Numbered from the stretch's first letter, positions 36,854 through 46,373 are shown. The stretch: 64,000 bases of DNA from Orrella dioscoreae (GCF_900089455.2 NZ_LT907988.1:1798001-1862000), one strand, 5' to 3'. A program made the numbers and translations. The notes: a model not told the origin generated them from the letters alone.

Positions 36854-38263
36854 ATGAATGCCCTGACTGAAGGCCAGCGTCTGCGCCGCCCCGTTCCCGA
36901 TGCCATGTGGGAGGCCCTGCAGGCGCGCTTCGGCGACCGCCTGTCGCGCGCCGAGGCCGTGCGCGAGCACCACGGCCGCGACGAGTCGCCCTATCCCGCC
37001 ATGCTGCCCGACGCGGTGGTGTTCGCCCAGGGCACGGATGACGTGGCTTTCGTCGCGGGCCTGTGCAACGCGCACGGCATTCCGCTGATTCCCTATGGTT
37101 CGGGCTCGTCGCTGGAAGGCCATCTGCTGGCCATCGAGGGCGGCATCAGCCTGGACCTGCAGGCCATGAACCAGATCGTCTCGGTCAATGCCGAGGACCT
37201 GACCGCCACGGTGCAGGCGGGCGTGACCCGCAAGCAGCTGAACGAGAACCTGCGCGACACGGGTCTCTTCTTCCCCATCGATCCGGGCGCGGATGCCAGC
37301 CTGGGCGGCATGGCCGCTACGCGCGCCTCGGGCACCAACGCCGTGCGCTACGGCACGATGCGCGAAAACGTCATGAGCCTGACGGTGGTCACCGCCGATG
37401 GCCGCGTGATCCGCACGGCGAGCCGCGCGCGCAAGTCGTCCGCGGGCTACGACCTGACCCGCGTGTTCGTGGGCAGCGAGGGCACGCTGGGCATCATCAC
37501 CGAAGTCACCGTGCGGCTCTATCCGCAGCCCGAGGCCGTGGCCGCGGCGGTCTGTAATTTCGATTCGCTGGACGCCGCCGTGCAGTGCGTGATCGAGACC
37601 ATCCAGCTGGGCGTGCCGGTCGCGCGCGTGGAGTTCATGGATGCCGCCGCGGTGCGCAGCGTGAACCTGCACAGCAAGATGACGCTGCGCGAGTCGCCCA
37701 TGCTGGTGTTCGAGTTCCATGGCAGCCCCGCGGGCGTGCAGGAGCAGGCGGGCCTGGTGCAGGACCTGGCGCGCGAGCATGGCGGCAAGGACTTCGAATG
37801 GGCCGAGCGCCCGGAAGACCGCAACCGCCTGTGGACCGCGCGGCACAACGCGTATTTCGCGGGCCTGCAACTGCGCCCGGGGTGCCGCGCCAGCACCACC
37901 GACGTATGCGTGCCGATCTCGCGTCTGGCCGAGTGCGTGGGTGCCGCGGCGCAGGCCCTGGCCGCGGCCAGCTTTCCCTCGACCATCGTGGGGCACGTGG
38001 GCGATGGCAACTTCCACGTGCTGATGTTGCTGGACCCGGACAGCCAGGCCGAATGGGACGAATCCGAGCGCATTAACCATGCCATCGTGCGCCAGGCCAT
38101 CGAGGCCGACGGCACCTGCACGGGCGAGCACGGCGTGGGCCTGCACAAAATGCAGTTCATGGCTCAGGAACATGGCGAGGACGCGCTGGCGCTCATGCGC
38201 AGCCTGAAGCACGCCTTCGACCCCAACAACATCCTCAATCCCGGCAAGATCGTGTCTTGGTAA
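36854..38263 (+). CDS. FAD-binding oxidase, D-lactate dehydrogenase (cytochrome)/GlcD-like
   Basis: Flavoprotein of 469 aa from ATG 36854 (GGAAG upstream). The FAD-binding PCMH domain has PYGSGSSLEGHLLAIEGGISLDL and DPGADASLGGMAATRASGTNAVRYGTM (given in part), and the C-terminal domain has VGHVGDGNFHVLMLLDP, GEHGVGLHKMQFM and AFDPNNILNPGKI. This is the family of cytochrome-linked D-lactate dehydrogenases and GlcD. It lies directly upstream of the glcDEF cluster, so D-2-hydroxyacids such as D-lactate or glycolate are likely substrates. Confidence 0.9.
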   Translation: MNALTEGQRLRRPVPDAMWEALQARFGDRLSRAEAVREHHGRDESPYPAMLPDAVVFAQGTDDVAFVAGLCNAHGIPLIPYGSGSSLEGHLLAIEGGISLDLQAMNQIVSVNAEDLTATVQAGVTRKQLNENLRDTGLFFPIDPGADASLGGMAATRASGTNAVRYGTMRENVMSLTVVTADGRVIRTASRARKSSAGYDLTRVFVGSEGTLGIITEVTVRLYPQPEAVAAAVCNFDSLDAAVQCVIETIQLGVPVARVEFMDAAAVRSVNLHSKMTLRESPMLVFEFHGSPAGVQEQAGLVQDLAREHGGKDFEWAERPEDRNRLWTARHNAYFAGLQLRPGCRASTTDVCVPISRLAECVGAAAQALAAASFPSTIVGHVGDGNFHVLMLLDPDSQAEWDESERINHAIVRQAIEADGTCTGEHGVGLHKMQFMAQEHGEDALALMRSLKHAFDPNNILNPGKIVSW

Positions 38264-38276
38264 GGAAACGCTTCAA

Positions 38277-38296
38277 CGAGGCGCGCAAGCGCCTCG
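38277..38296 (+). terminator. GNRA-loop hairpin after the flavoprotein gene
   Basis: CGAGGCGC, GCAA, GCGCCTCG: 8-bp GC stem with a GCAA tetraloop 13 nt after the stop codon of the upstream gene. No T-tract follows, so it may stabilise the transcript end or mark weak termination before glcD. Confidence 0.4.
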
Positions 38297-38362
38297 GGAA
38301 GACCCGTCCCTAGGGAAAATCCGGGCCTGCGCAAGCGTGGTGGTCCAGGATATCTTCCCTGC

Positions 38363-39862
38363 ATGAGCGCCATCGTCGAGACAGGCATCGCGGCCACGCC
38401 TGCGTCGCCCACCCAACAAGAACTGATCGCGGCCCTCAAGGGGATATTGCCCACGCATTGCATCCTGCACCGCGAAGAGGAGACGCGGCCGTACGAGTGC
38501 GATGGGTTGTCGCTGTACCGCGCCTTGCCCAAGGCCGTGGTGTTGCCCGAGACCGAAGCCCAGGTGCAGCAGACCTTGCGCCTGTGCAAGCGGCTGAGCG
38601 TGCCGGTCGTGGCGCGCGGGGCAGGCACCGGCCTGTCGGGCGGCGCCATGCCGCATGCCGAGGGCGTGCTGCTGGGCCTGGCCAAGTTCAATCGCATTGT
38701 GCGCATCGACCTGCCCAGCGCCACGGCCGTGGTGCAGCCGGGCGTGCGCAACCTGGCGATTTCCGAAGCGGCCGCGCCATATGGCCTTTATTACGCGCCC
38801 GATCCATCCAGCCAGATCGCCTGTACGATCGGCGGCAACGTGGCCGAGAACTCCGGCGGCGTGCATTGCCTGAAATATGGGCTGACCGTGCACAACGTGC
38901 TGCGCGTGCGCATGGTCACCATGGACGGCGACGTCGTCGAGCTGGGCAGCCTGGCGCCCGATGCGTCGGGGCCGGACCTGCTGTCGGCCTTCATCGGGTC
39001 CGAGGGCATGCTGGGCGTGGTCACCGAAGTGACGGTCAAGCTCGTGCCCAAGCCGGCGCGCGCCGTGGTCATCATGGCCAGCTTCGCGTCGGTGGAGTCG
39101 GCCGGCGACGCGGTGGCCGCGGTCATCGCCGCGGGCATCATCCCCGCCGGCCTGGAAATGATGGACAAGCGCGCGGTCGCGATGGTGGAGCCCTTCGTGC
39201 GCGCGGGCTACGACCTCGAGGCCGAGGCCATCCTGCTGTGCGAATCCGATGGCACCGACGCCGAGGTGGCCGACGAGGTCGCGCGCATGGAGGCCGTCTT
39301 TGCCAGCGTGGGCGCCACGCGCATGCAGGTGTCCACCACCGAGGCCGAACGGCTGCGCTTCTGGGCGGGCCGCAAGAATGCCTTCCCCGCCGCGGGCCGT
39401 GTCTCGCCGGACTACTACTGCATGGACGGCACGATTCCGCGCCGGCACCTGGCCCGCGTGCTGTCGGCCATCCAGCAGATGGAGGACGAATACGGCCTGC
39501 GCTGCGCCAATGTTTTCCACGCCGGCGACGGCAACCTGCATCCGCTCATCCTGTTCGATTCCAACAAGCCCGACGAAGTGCGCCGTGCCGAGAAATTCGG
39601 ATCGGCGATTCTGGAGCTCTGCGTACAGGTGGGCGGCACGGTCACGGGCGAGCACGGCGTGGGCATGGAGAAGATCAACGAGATGTGCGTGCAGTTCTCG
39701 CGCGAGGAGCTGGATGCCTTCAAGGCGGTGAAGGCGGCCTTCGACCCGAGCGGCCTGCTCAATCCGGACAAGGTGATTCCCACGCTGGCGCGCTGCGCCG
39801 AGCACGGCAAGATGCACGTGCACCATGGCGCCTTGCCCTTTCCCGAACTGTCGCGGTTCTAG
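38363..39862 (+). CDS. glcD: Glycolate oxidase subunit GlcD
   Basis: FAD subunit of glycolate oxidase, 499 aa. PCMH-type FAD domain: VARGAGTGLSGGAMPHAEGVLL and DPSSQIACTIGGNVAENSGG (given in part). C-terminal domain: FHAGDGNLHPLILFD, GEHGVGMEKINEMC and AFDPSGLLNPDKVIPT. It is followed at 14 nt by glcE and then glcF, the standard glcDEF order; the complex oxidises glycolate to glyoxylate and passes electrons to the membrane chain. Distinct from the related flavoprotein just upstream, which lacks GlcE/F-like partners of its own. Confidence 0.94.
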   Translation: MSAIVETGIAATPASPTQQELIAALKGILPTHCILHREEETRPYECDGLSLYRALPKAVVLPETEAQVQQTLRLCKRLSVPVVARGAGTGLSGGAMPHAEGVLLGLAKFNRIVRIDLPSATAVVQPGVRNLAISEAAAPYGLYYAPDPSSQIACTIGGNVAENSGGVHCLKYGLTVHNVLRVRMVTMDGDVVELGSLAPDASGPDLLSAFIGSEGMLGVVTEVTVKLVPKPARAVVIMASFASVESAGDAVAAVIAAGIIPAGLEMMDKRAVAMVEPFVRAGYDLEAEAILLCESDGTDAEVADEVARMEAVFASVGATRMQVSTTEAERLRFWAGRKNAFPAAGRVSPDYYCMDGTIPRRHLARVLSAIQQMEDEYGLRCANVFHAGDGNLHPLILFDSNKPDEVRRAEKFGSAILELCVQVGGTVTGEHGVGMEKINEMCVQFSREELDAFKAVKAAFDPSGLLNPDKVIPTLARCAEHGKMHVHHGALPFPELSRF

Positions 39863-39876
39863 GCACGGAGGCCCGC

Positions 39877-40983
39877 ATGGAATTCGTGTTGTCCGAACTG
39901 TGCGACCAGGTCATGACCGCGAGCGCCGCGCATCGTCCGCTGCACGTGGGCGGCGGTGGCACCAAGGCGTTCTATGGCAATGGCCGCGCCCCGCAGGGCG
40001 AGCCCCGCCACGTGCTGGACATGACGGTGTATCGCGGCGTGGTCACCTATGAGCCGTCGGAACTGGTGGTGACCGTGCGCGCCGGCACGCCGCTGGCCGA
40101 GCTGGAGGCCACGCTGGCCGCGCAAGGCCAGATGCTGGCCTTCGAACCGCCGCATTTCGGCGCGAATGCGACCGTGGGCGGCTGCGTGGCGGCCGGCTTG
40201 GCCGGACCGCGCCGCGTGGCGGCGGGCGGCGTGCGCGATTTCGTGCTGGGCGCGCGGCTGCTGGATGCGCAGGGCAGGGTGCTGCGCTTTGGCGGCGAGG
40301 TCATGAAGAACGTGGCGGGCTACGACGTCTCGCGGCTGCTGGCGGGCTCGCAAGGCATATTCGGCGCGTTGCTGGACGTGTCCTTGAAGGTCGTGCCGCG
40401 GCCCATCGCCGAGGCGACGCTGCGCCTGCAGATGGGACAGGCCCAGGCGCTGGCGCAGTTCGGCACCTGGCGCGGCAAGCCGCTGCCCATTTCCGCGACG
40501 GCCTGGCGCCAGGCGGAGGGGCCGGCGGACAGCGGCATCCTGACGGTGCGCCTGTCGGGGGCGCCGGCCGCCGTGGACGGCGCGCGGCGCCTGCTGGGTG
40601 GCGAACTCATGGCCGACGGCGAGGCGCAGGCGTGGTGGCAAGGCCTGCGCGAGCACACGCTTCCCTTCCTGGCGCAGGGCCCGTTGTGGCGCCTGGCCGT
40701 GCCGCCCATCACGCCGCCATTGGGCCTGGGCCCGACGCTGATCGAGTGGGGCGGCGGGCAACGCTGGCTGGCGGGCGGGCACCTGTCGGCTGCGTCCTTG
40801 CGGGCCGCGGCCGCGCAGGTAGGCGGCCACGCCACGCTGTTTCGCGCGGGCGAGGCGGGCGGGCCCGCCGATGGCGTCTTTCATCCCTTGGCGCCGGCGG
40901 TGGCCGCGATCACCCGCCGCCTCAAGGAAGAATTCGATCCGCTGGGGATATTCAATCCCGGGCGCATGATTCCGGGCCTCTGA
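39877..40983 (+). CDS. glcE: Glycolate oxidase subunit GlcE
   Basis: Second FAD-binding subunit of glycolate oxidase, 368 aa, starting at ATG 39877 with ACGGAGG upstream. Conserved features: HVGGGGTKAFYGN, VTVRAGTPLAELEATLAAQGQ, EPPHFGANATVGGCVAAGLAGP (given in part), the GEVMKNVAGYDVSRLLAGSQG block and the C-terminal EFDPLGIFNPGRM. Lies between glcD and glcF, 3 nt before the latter. Confidence 0.94.
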   Translation: MEFVLSELCDQVMTASAAHRPLHVGGGGTKAFYGNGRAPQGEPRHVLDMTVYRGVVTYEPSELVVTVRAGTPLAELEATLAAQGQMLAFEPPHFGANATVGGCVAAGLAGPRRVAAGGVRDFVLGARLLDAQGRVLRFGGEVMKNVAGYDVSRLLAGSQGIFGALLDVSLKVVPRPIAEATLRLQMGQAQALAQFGTWRGKPLPISATAWRQAEGPADSGILTVRLSGAPAAVDGARRLLGGELMADGEAQAWWQGLREHTLPFLAQGPLWRLAVPPITPPLGLGPTLIEWGGGQRWLAGGHLSAASLRAAAAQVGGHATLFRAGEAGGPADGVFHPLAPAVAAITRRLKEEFDPLGIFNPGRMIPGL

Positions 40984-40986
40984 TCC

Positions 40987-42234
40987 ATGCAGACCAATCT
41001 TGCCGAGTGGGCGCGCGACACCGAGACAGGCCGGGAGGCCGACGAGATCCTGCGGCGCTGCGTGCACTGCGGCTTCTGCACGGCCACCTGTCCGACCTAC
41101 CAGGTGCTGGGCGACGAGCTGGACAGCCCGCGCGGCCGGATCTACCTGATCAAGCAGGTGCTGGAAGGCGAGGCGCCCACGCGCGCCACGCAGACACACC
41201 TGGACCGCTGCCTGACCTGCCGCAACTGCGAGACGACGTGTCCTTCGGGCGTGCAGTACGGCCACCTGATCGACATCGGGCGCGCGCTGGTCGAGGAGCG
41301 CGTGCAGCGGCCGCTGGCCGAACGCATGAAGCGCGCGGCCTTGCGCCGAGGCTTGAACTCCCCCTTGTTCGCGCCGGCCTTGCGCCTGGGGCAGGCGCTG
41401 CGCGGCGTGCTGCCGCCGGCCTTGCGCCGCAAGGTGCCGTTGCGCCGTCCCGTGGGCGTGGTGCCGCGTGGCGAACAGCACGCCCGGCAAGTGCTGCTGT
41501 TGGCGGGGTGCGTGCAGCCCGCCATGATGCCCACCGTGGATGCGGCCACGGTGCGCGTGCTGGACGCCATCGGCATCGGCGCGCGCGTGGCGGCGGGCTC
41601 GGGCTGCTGTGGCGCGGTCAATTTCCACCTGGATGACCAGCAGGCCGGGCTGGCGCAGATGCGCGCGAACATCGATGCCTGGCTGCCGCTGGTGGAACGG
41701 GGCGACGTCGAGGCCATCGTGATGAACGCCTCGGGTTGCGGCGCGATGGTGCGTGAGTATGCCCATCACCTGCGCGCCGATCCGGTCTATCGGCCCCGGG
41801 CCGAACGCATCGTGGCGCTGGTGCGCGACGTGAGCGAGCTCGTGGCGCCACACGCCGCGACCTTGCGCGAACGCCTGGGCACGTCGCTGCACGCGCGCCG
41901 GGCGGCTTTTCATCCGCCTTGCACCCTGCAGCACTGGCAGGGCCTGCGGCCCCTGACGGAGAAGCTGTTGGCCGACCTGGGCTTCGCCTTGCAACCCTTC
42001 CAGGACACGCATCTGTGCTGCGGCTCGGCGGGCGCCTATTCGGTCATGAATCCCGGGATTGCCGGGTCGCTGCGCGACCGCAAGCTTGCCGCGATCGGCC
42101 AGACCCGGCCGGATGTCATCCTATCGTCCAACGTCGGCTGCATCGGCCATTTGCAGGGGGGCACCGAGACCCCGGTGCGGCATTGGATCGAGGCCGTGGA
42201 CGAGGCTTTGTCGCGGGCGCCCGCCCGGGCCTGA
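40987..42234 (+). CDS. glcF: Glycolate oxidase iron-sulfur subunit GlcF
   Basis: Iron-sulfur subunit of 415 aa that carries electrons from GlcD/E to the quinone pool. Two CxxCxxCxxxCP clusters near the N-terminus (CVHCGFCTATCP and CLTCRNCETTCP) bind [4Fe-4S] centres. Two CCG domains follow, with GSGCCGAVNFH and HLCCGSAGAYS. It completes glcDEF; no glcG or glcB is adjacent. Confidence 0.95.
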   Translation: MQTNLAEWARDTETGREADEILRRCVHCGFCTATCPTYQVLGDELDSPRGRIYLIKQVLEGEAPTRATQTHLDRCLTCRNCETTCPSGVQYGHLIDIGRALVEERVQRPLAERMKRAALRRGLNSPLFAPALRLGQALRGVLPPALRRKVPLRRPVGVVPRGEQHARQVLLLAGCVQPAMMPTVDAATVRVLDAIGIGARVAAGSGCCGAVNFHLDDQQAGLAQMRANIDAWLPLVERGDVEAIVMNASGCGAMVREYAHHLRADPVYRPRAERIVALVRDVSELVAPHAATLRERLGTSLHARRAAFHPPCTLQHWQGLRPLTEKLLADLGFALQPFQDTHLCCGSAGAYSVMNPGIAGSLRDRKLAAIGQTRPDVILSSNVGCIGHLQGGTETPVRHWIEAVDEALSRAPARA

Positions 42235-42396
42235 GACACCGGTTCGTTCCCGGTTCGTCCCCCGCGGATGCGAAATCCGGCGGCAAGTGTTTCAACTTGT
42301 CAATCGCCCACGCAGGGCGCGCGGCGTATGCTTGAATGCAGCTATTTTCCCAACACGCCCGGCGTGCCAGCCGGGCCGGCAGGAGGTAGAGGCAGC

Positions 42397-43239
42397 ATGC
42401 GCAATCACCTTAACGGCATCGATCACGTCGTCGTCGTCGTGGGCGACCTGGATCAGGCGGTCAGCGACTACGAGGCGCTGGGATTCAACCTGACGCCGCG
42501 CGGCCACCATTCCCTGGGCTCGGCCAATCATTGCGCCATGTTCGGCAAGGACTACCTGGAGCTGCTGGGCCTGCCGCCTGGCTTCACTGGCGCGCCTGCC
42601 TTCGCGCGTTTTCTCGAGGCGGGAGGGCCTGGCCTGGCCGCGCTGGCCTTGCGCACCGACGATGCACAAGGCGCGCATGCCGAGTTGCTGGTGGCGGGCA
42701 TGACGCCGGGCGAGGTCCGCGATTTTTCGCGGCCGGTGGACCTGGACGGCCGGCAGGCCGAGGCGCGGTTTCGCACCCTGGACATGCCGCCCGCGGGCAC
42801 GCCCGGCGCGCACACCTTCGCGTGCCAGCACTACACGCCCGAAGTGGCCTGGCGGCCGGGCTATGACTCGCATCCCAACGGCGTGACCGGACTGGATGCG
42901 CTGGTGCTGGTGTCGGAGACGCCCGAGCATGACCTGGAGTGTTATGGGGCCTTGCTGGACGTGCCGGTGGCGCCTTACGGCCTGGGATGGCGGCTCGAGA
43001 TGCCGGGCGCCAGCCTGATCGCGGTCGAGCCGGGAAACGTGGATTGGCTGGCGCACGGGCAGCGGCATGCGCCGCGTGCCTTGCCGCACCTGGCGGTGAT
43101 CCGCTTCCGCGTCGCGGACCTGGCGCGCACCGCCGGCGTGCTGGCCCAGGCGGGAGTGTCGTTCCTGACGCAGGCCGATGGCAACCTGCAGGTGTCGCCC
43201 GATCACGCCCAGGGCGTGACCGTGGTCTTCGTGCTGTAA
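42397..43239 (+). CDS. VOC family protein, glyoxalase-like domain
   Basis: Vicinal oxygen chelate protein of 280 aa with two glyoxalase-type repeats: GIDHVVVVVGDLDQAVSDYEALGF at the start (given in part) and NGVTGLDALVLVSETPEHDLECYGALL near residue 170. Start ATG 42397 has AGGAGG upstream; the longer open frame from 42268 is not coding. The first repeat carries the metal-type His. Function unknown. It may be cotranscribed with glcDEF after a 162-nt gap. Confidence 0.85.
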   Translation: MRNHLNGIDHVVVVVGDLDQAVSDYEALGFNLTPRGHHSLGSANHCAMFGKDYLELLGLPPGFTGAPAFARFLEAGGPGLAALALRTDDAQGAHAELLVAGMTPGEVRDFSRPVDLDGRQAEARFRTLDMPPAGTPGAHTFACQHYTPEVAWRPGYDSHPNGVTGLDALVLVSETPEHDLECYGALLDVPVAPYGLGWRLEMPGASLIAVEPGNVDWLAHGQRHAPRALPHLAVIRFRVADLARTAGVLAQAGVSFLTQADGNLQVSPDHAQGVTVVFVL

Positions 43240-43273
43240 AGGCATCGATGGCGGGCCGGCAGGCCCGCCTGCT

Positions 43274-44146
43274 TCATACCTGCGCCAGCGTCCAGGCGGC
43301 CAGCGCGAGCGTGAGTTCGCAGAGGTCGTTCTTCAGCGTGGCGTAGCGCTCGTTCGGACGCAGGGTCACCTCGTCCATGTACAGCTTGCGGTTCAGCTCG
43401 ATCTGCACGCTGTGGCGGCCCTTGGCCGGATCGCCATAGGCCCGCACCAACTCCACGCCCTTGTACGGATCGTTCACCGACACGCCGTAGCCCCGCTCGC
43501 GCAGCCAGGCGGCGATGAACTCGCGGAAGGCCGGATCGCTGGTGCTGCCGTCGCGGTCGCCCAGCACGACATCGGGGTGGACGAGGCCGGGCTGGTCGGT
43601 GGCGAACTTGCCCGCGACGCTGGGCATGGAGTGGCAGTTCAGGTGCCAGACCTTGCCGAAGTGGCGGTGGGTCTCGTCCAGCGTGTCGCGCAGGCGCGCG
43701 TGGTAAGGCTTCCAGCAGGCTTCGATGCGGTGCCTGACTTCGGCCAGCGAGAGTTTGCGGTCATAGAGTGGCGTGCCGTCATCCAGCAGGCGCCAGATCA
43801 GGCCCTTGCCCAGCCTTACCTTGGCCGACGGCTCGAGGGCTTCGGGCCAGGCTTCCTCCAGCAGTTCAGGGTCGATGTCCTCGAGGCCGCGGTTGGCGTC
43901 GATGTAGGCGCGCGGGAAGGCTGCTTGCAGCAGCGGCACGCCGATGGCCGGCGCGTCGCTCCAGAGGTCGCCGACCCAGGTGTCCTCGGCGGTGCGCAGC
44001 ACGCCCGGCTCGATGACGGAACGGAAATCAGGGGGGTAGGCGGTGCCGCTGTGCGGCGAGTCCAGCACCAGCGGCGCGGCGATGTCGGTGTCGGGAAAGG
44101 CGTCGGGGGCGTCCAGCCGGTAGGACAGGGGATGGGTAATCAGCAT
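43274..44146 (-). CDS. N-formylglutamate amidohydrolase family protein
   Basis: Metallo-amidohydrolase of 290 aa (FGase family, HutG-like), from ATG 44146. Visible blocks are VLDSPHSGTAYPPDF near residue 30, YIDANRGLEDIDPELL, WHLNCHSMPS and VNDPYKGVELVRAYGDP, ending with HSVQIELNRKLYMDE. N-formylglutamate hydrolysis is known for the last step of one histidine degradation route, but no other hut genes are near, so substrate is uncertain. The ORF upstream to 44491 is an artefact. Confidence 0.88.
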   Translation of the reverse strand: MLITHPLSYRLDAPDAFPDTDIAAPLVLDSPHSGTAYPPDFRSVIEPGVLRTAEDTWVGDLWSDAPAIGVPLLQAAFPRAYIDANRGLEDIDPELLEEAWPEALEPSAKVRLGKGLIWRLLDDGTPLYDRKLSLAEVRHRIEACWKPYHARLRDTLDETHRHFGKVWHLNCHSMPSVAGKFATDQPGLVHPDVVLGDRDGSTSDPAFREFIAAWLRERGYGVSVNDPYKGVELVRAYGDPAKGRHSVQIELNRKLYMDEVTLRPNERYATLKNDLCELTLALAAWTLAQV

Positions 44147-44268
44147 GATGGGGATGGGCCTCGCTGCCGGCCCCGCGCTCGCCAGGGGTGGCGGGCGCGG
44201 ACTGCGGCCGGCGGTTGGTGGGCGCCGCGGCCGGTGCCGCGGTGCCTTGCTCGCTGTGGCGACGGGGG

Positions 44269-45258
44269 TCAGTCGATCTTGATGTTGGCCGTCTTGGCGA
44301 TGCGCTTGTTCTTCTCGACCTCGTCGGCGATCTGCTTGGCGAAGGCGTCGGGGCTGTTGCCCACGGGCTCCGCGCCCAGGCTGACCAGACGCTCCTTGAC
44401 CGCCGGATCGGCGGCGGCCTGCTTCACGGCAGCCGACAGCTTGTCCAGGATTTCCTTGGGCAGATTGGCGGGCGCCACCAGGCCGAACCACGAAGGATCG
44501 TTCACGGGCGCCAGGCCCACTTCAGCGAAGGTCGGCACGTCGGGCAGGGCGGCCACGCGCTTGGGCGTGGCGACGGCCAGCGCGATCAGCTTGCCGGCCT
44601 GCACGTGCGGCAGCGTCGAGGGCAGGTTGTCGTACATGACGTCGACCTGGCCGGCCAGCGCGTCGTTCAGCGCCGGGCCGACGCCACGGTAGGGCACGTG
44701 CATCAGGTCGGTGCCCGAGGCGCTCTTGAACAGTTCGCCCATCATGTGCGAGACCGAGCCGTTGCCGGCCGACGCATAGGTGTACTTGCCGGGCTCGGCC
44801 TTGGCGGCCTTCACGAAGTCGGCCATGTTGCGCGCGGCGACGCGGTTCGGGTTGACCGTCATGATGTTGGGAACGGCGGCCAGGTTCGAGATCGGCGTGA
44901 AGTCCTTCAGCACGTCGAAGGGCAGCTTGGGGTAGACGGCCGGGTTGATGCCGTGGGTGCTGACGGTGGCCAGGCCCAGGGTGTAGCCATCGGGCGCGGC
45001 GCCGGCAACGTAGCTGCTGCCGATCGAGCCGCCCGCGCCGCCCTTGTTCTCGACCACGACGGTCTGGCCCAGTGCCTGGCCGAGCTTGTCGGCATACAGC
45101 CGGCCGACCAGGTCGGTGGTGCCGCCCGCCGGGAAGGGCACGACGAGGCGGATGGGCTTGTTGGGGTAGTTGTCGGCGGCCACGGCGGCGCCGGAGAAGA
45201 CGGAGGCGGTCAGCGCGGCGGCGGCACAGACCTTCAGGAGGGTACGGCGGTCTTGCAT
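44269..45258 (-). CDS. Tripartite tricarboxylate transporter substrate-binding protein (Bug family)
   Basis: Periplasmic receptor of 329 aa with signal peptide to about residue 27 (ending FSGAAVAADNYP). Bug-family blocks: PNKPIRLVVPFPAGGTTDLVGR, VVENKGGAGGSIGSSYVA (given in part), TYASAGNGSVSHMMGELFK and HVPYRGVGPALNDALAGQVD. Bug proteins are strongly expanded in Bordetella and relatives, and most are orphan with no membrane components nearby, as here. Ligand probably a carboxylate. A LysR gene is divergent upstream across a region with a perfect palindrome. Confidence 0.93.
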   Translation of the reverse strand: MQDRRTLLKVCAAAALTASVFSGAAVAADNYPNKPIRLVVPFPAGGTTDLVGRLYADKLGQALGQTVVVENKGGAGGSIGSSYVAGAAPDGYTLGLATVSTHGINPAVYPKLPFDVLKDFTPISNLAAVPNIMTVNPNRVAARNMADFVKAAKAEPGKYTYASAGNGSVSHMMGELFKSASGTDLMHVPYRGVGPALNDALAGQVDVMYDNLPSTLPHVQAGKLIALAVATPKRVAALPDVPTFAEVGLAPVNDPSWFGLVAPANLPKEILDKLSAAVKQAAADPAVKERLVSLGAEPVGNSPDAFAKQIADEVEKNKRIAKTANIKID

Positions 45259-45380
45259 GGGATTCCCCTTGATATGGTTTCGTAGGACGGCGGTTGTCTG
45301 GACCCCGCGTCCAGATGCGGCCAGGGCGCGGGGCGTGGGCTCGCGTCAAGCACACAGGGCATTCTTGTCCGCCCGGCGGC

Positions 45381-45392
45381 GTTTGTACAAAC
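45381..45392. promoter_or_regulatory. 12-bp perfect palindrome GTTTGTACAAAC
   Basis: Lies in the 215-bp divergent region between the Bug receptor gene and the LysR gene, 82 bp before the LysR start codon. A site for the LysR protein is plausible, although LysR boxes are usually T-N11-A. Confidence 0.4.
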
Positions 45393-45473
45393 GAAAAAAT
45401 CTCCCTAAGCTATGACTTAATTTCATGGCTGAGGGCAAGCCTGCCTTCAGCGTCACTGCAAAAAGTACGCCTC

Positions 45474-46373
45474 ATGCGCCGTTTCTGCCCTTCGCTGACC
45501 GAACTGATCGCCTTTGAATCCGCCGCCAGGCATGGCAGTTTTACCCGCGCGGCTGAGGAATTGTGCGTGACGCAGGGCGCGGTCAGCAAGCAGGTGAAAA
45601 GCCTGGAGGCGACGGTCGGCGTGGAGCTATTCCTGCGGGTCAGGCAAGGACTGATGCTGACCGACGCTGGACGCGGATACCTGAGCCAGATCAAGGGCGG
45701 CCTGGACCAGATCGAGACGGCCAGCCTGGACCTGCTGTCGCACCGCGGCCAGGGCGGCTTGTTGACCTTGACCAGCATGCCGACCTTCGGCGCCAAGTGG
45801 CTGATTCCCCGATTGAACGCCTTCCTGCGCCTGCGCCCCGACATCCGCATGGAGTTCCTGCCGCACCATCGCGGCTATGATTTCTCGGTGCCCAAGCTGG
45901 ATGCCGCCGTGCGTTATGGCGAAGGGCTGTGGCCGGGCGCGCGCGCCGATTACCTGGGCGGGCGAGAAGTGGTGCCTGTCTGCAAGCCGCAATTGATCGC
46001 GGGCGGAGAGCGGCAGCCCGCCGATCTGCTGCGGTATCCGCTGCTGCATCACACGACGGCTCCCCAGGGCTGGCACGAATGGTTCGAGCGCGCCGGCTGC
46101 GCCTCGGCCCGCAGTTGGGAGGGTTCGCGCTTCGACCAGTATTCGCTGCTGACCGAGGCCGCCGCTGCCGGTTTCGGGCTTGCGCTGATCCCGCGCTGCC
46201 TGGTCGAGGACGAGCTGCGCGACGGCAAGCTGGAGGTGGCGGTGAACCTGCCCATCCTGGCCAGCCAAGGGTATTACCTGTGCTATCCGGAGCAGAAGGC
46301 CAACCTGCCTGCCCTGCAGGCCTTCCGCGCCTGGCTGCTGACCCAGGTGGAGGCCGATCCGCTGGCCGCCTGA
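45474..46373 (+). CDS. LysR family transcriptional regulator
   Basis: LysR regulator of 299 aa from ATG 45474. The N-terminal winged helix reads FESAARHGSFTRAAEELCVTQGAVSKQVKSLE (about 12-43; given in part), and the substrate domain includes PTFGAKWLIPRLNAFLRLRPDI, AVRYGEGLWPG and GFGLALIPRCLVEDEL, the GcvA-like pattern. It is divergent from the Bug receptor gene, the common arrangement for control of such transport genes. The longer open frame from 45294 would use a start inside non-conserved sequence. Confidence 0.92.
   Translation: MRRFCPSLTELIAFESAARHGSFTRAAEELCVTQGAVSKQVKSLEATVGVELFLRVRQGLMLTDAGRGYLSQIKGGLDQIETASLDLLSHRGQGGLLTLTSMPTFGAKWLIPRLNAFLRLRPDIRMEFLPHHRGYDFSVPKLDAAVRYGEGLWPGARADYLGGREVVPVCKPQLIAGGERQPADLLRYPLLHHTTAPQGWHEWFERAGCASARSWEGSRFDQYSLLTEAAAAGFGLALIPRCLVEDELRDGKLEVAVNLPILASQGYYLCYPEQKANLPALQAFRAWLLTQVEADPLAA

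Noticed and set aside
35921-38212. Open frame of 763 codons antisense to aroG and the flavoprotein gene
   Set aside because: Its composition is that of a GC shadow, and both overlapped genes have full family motifs.
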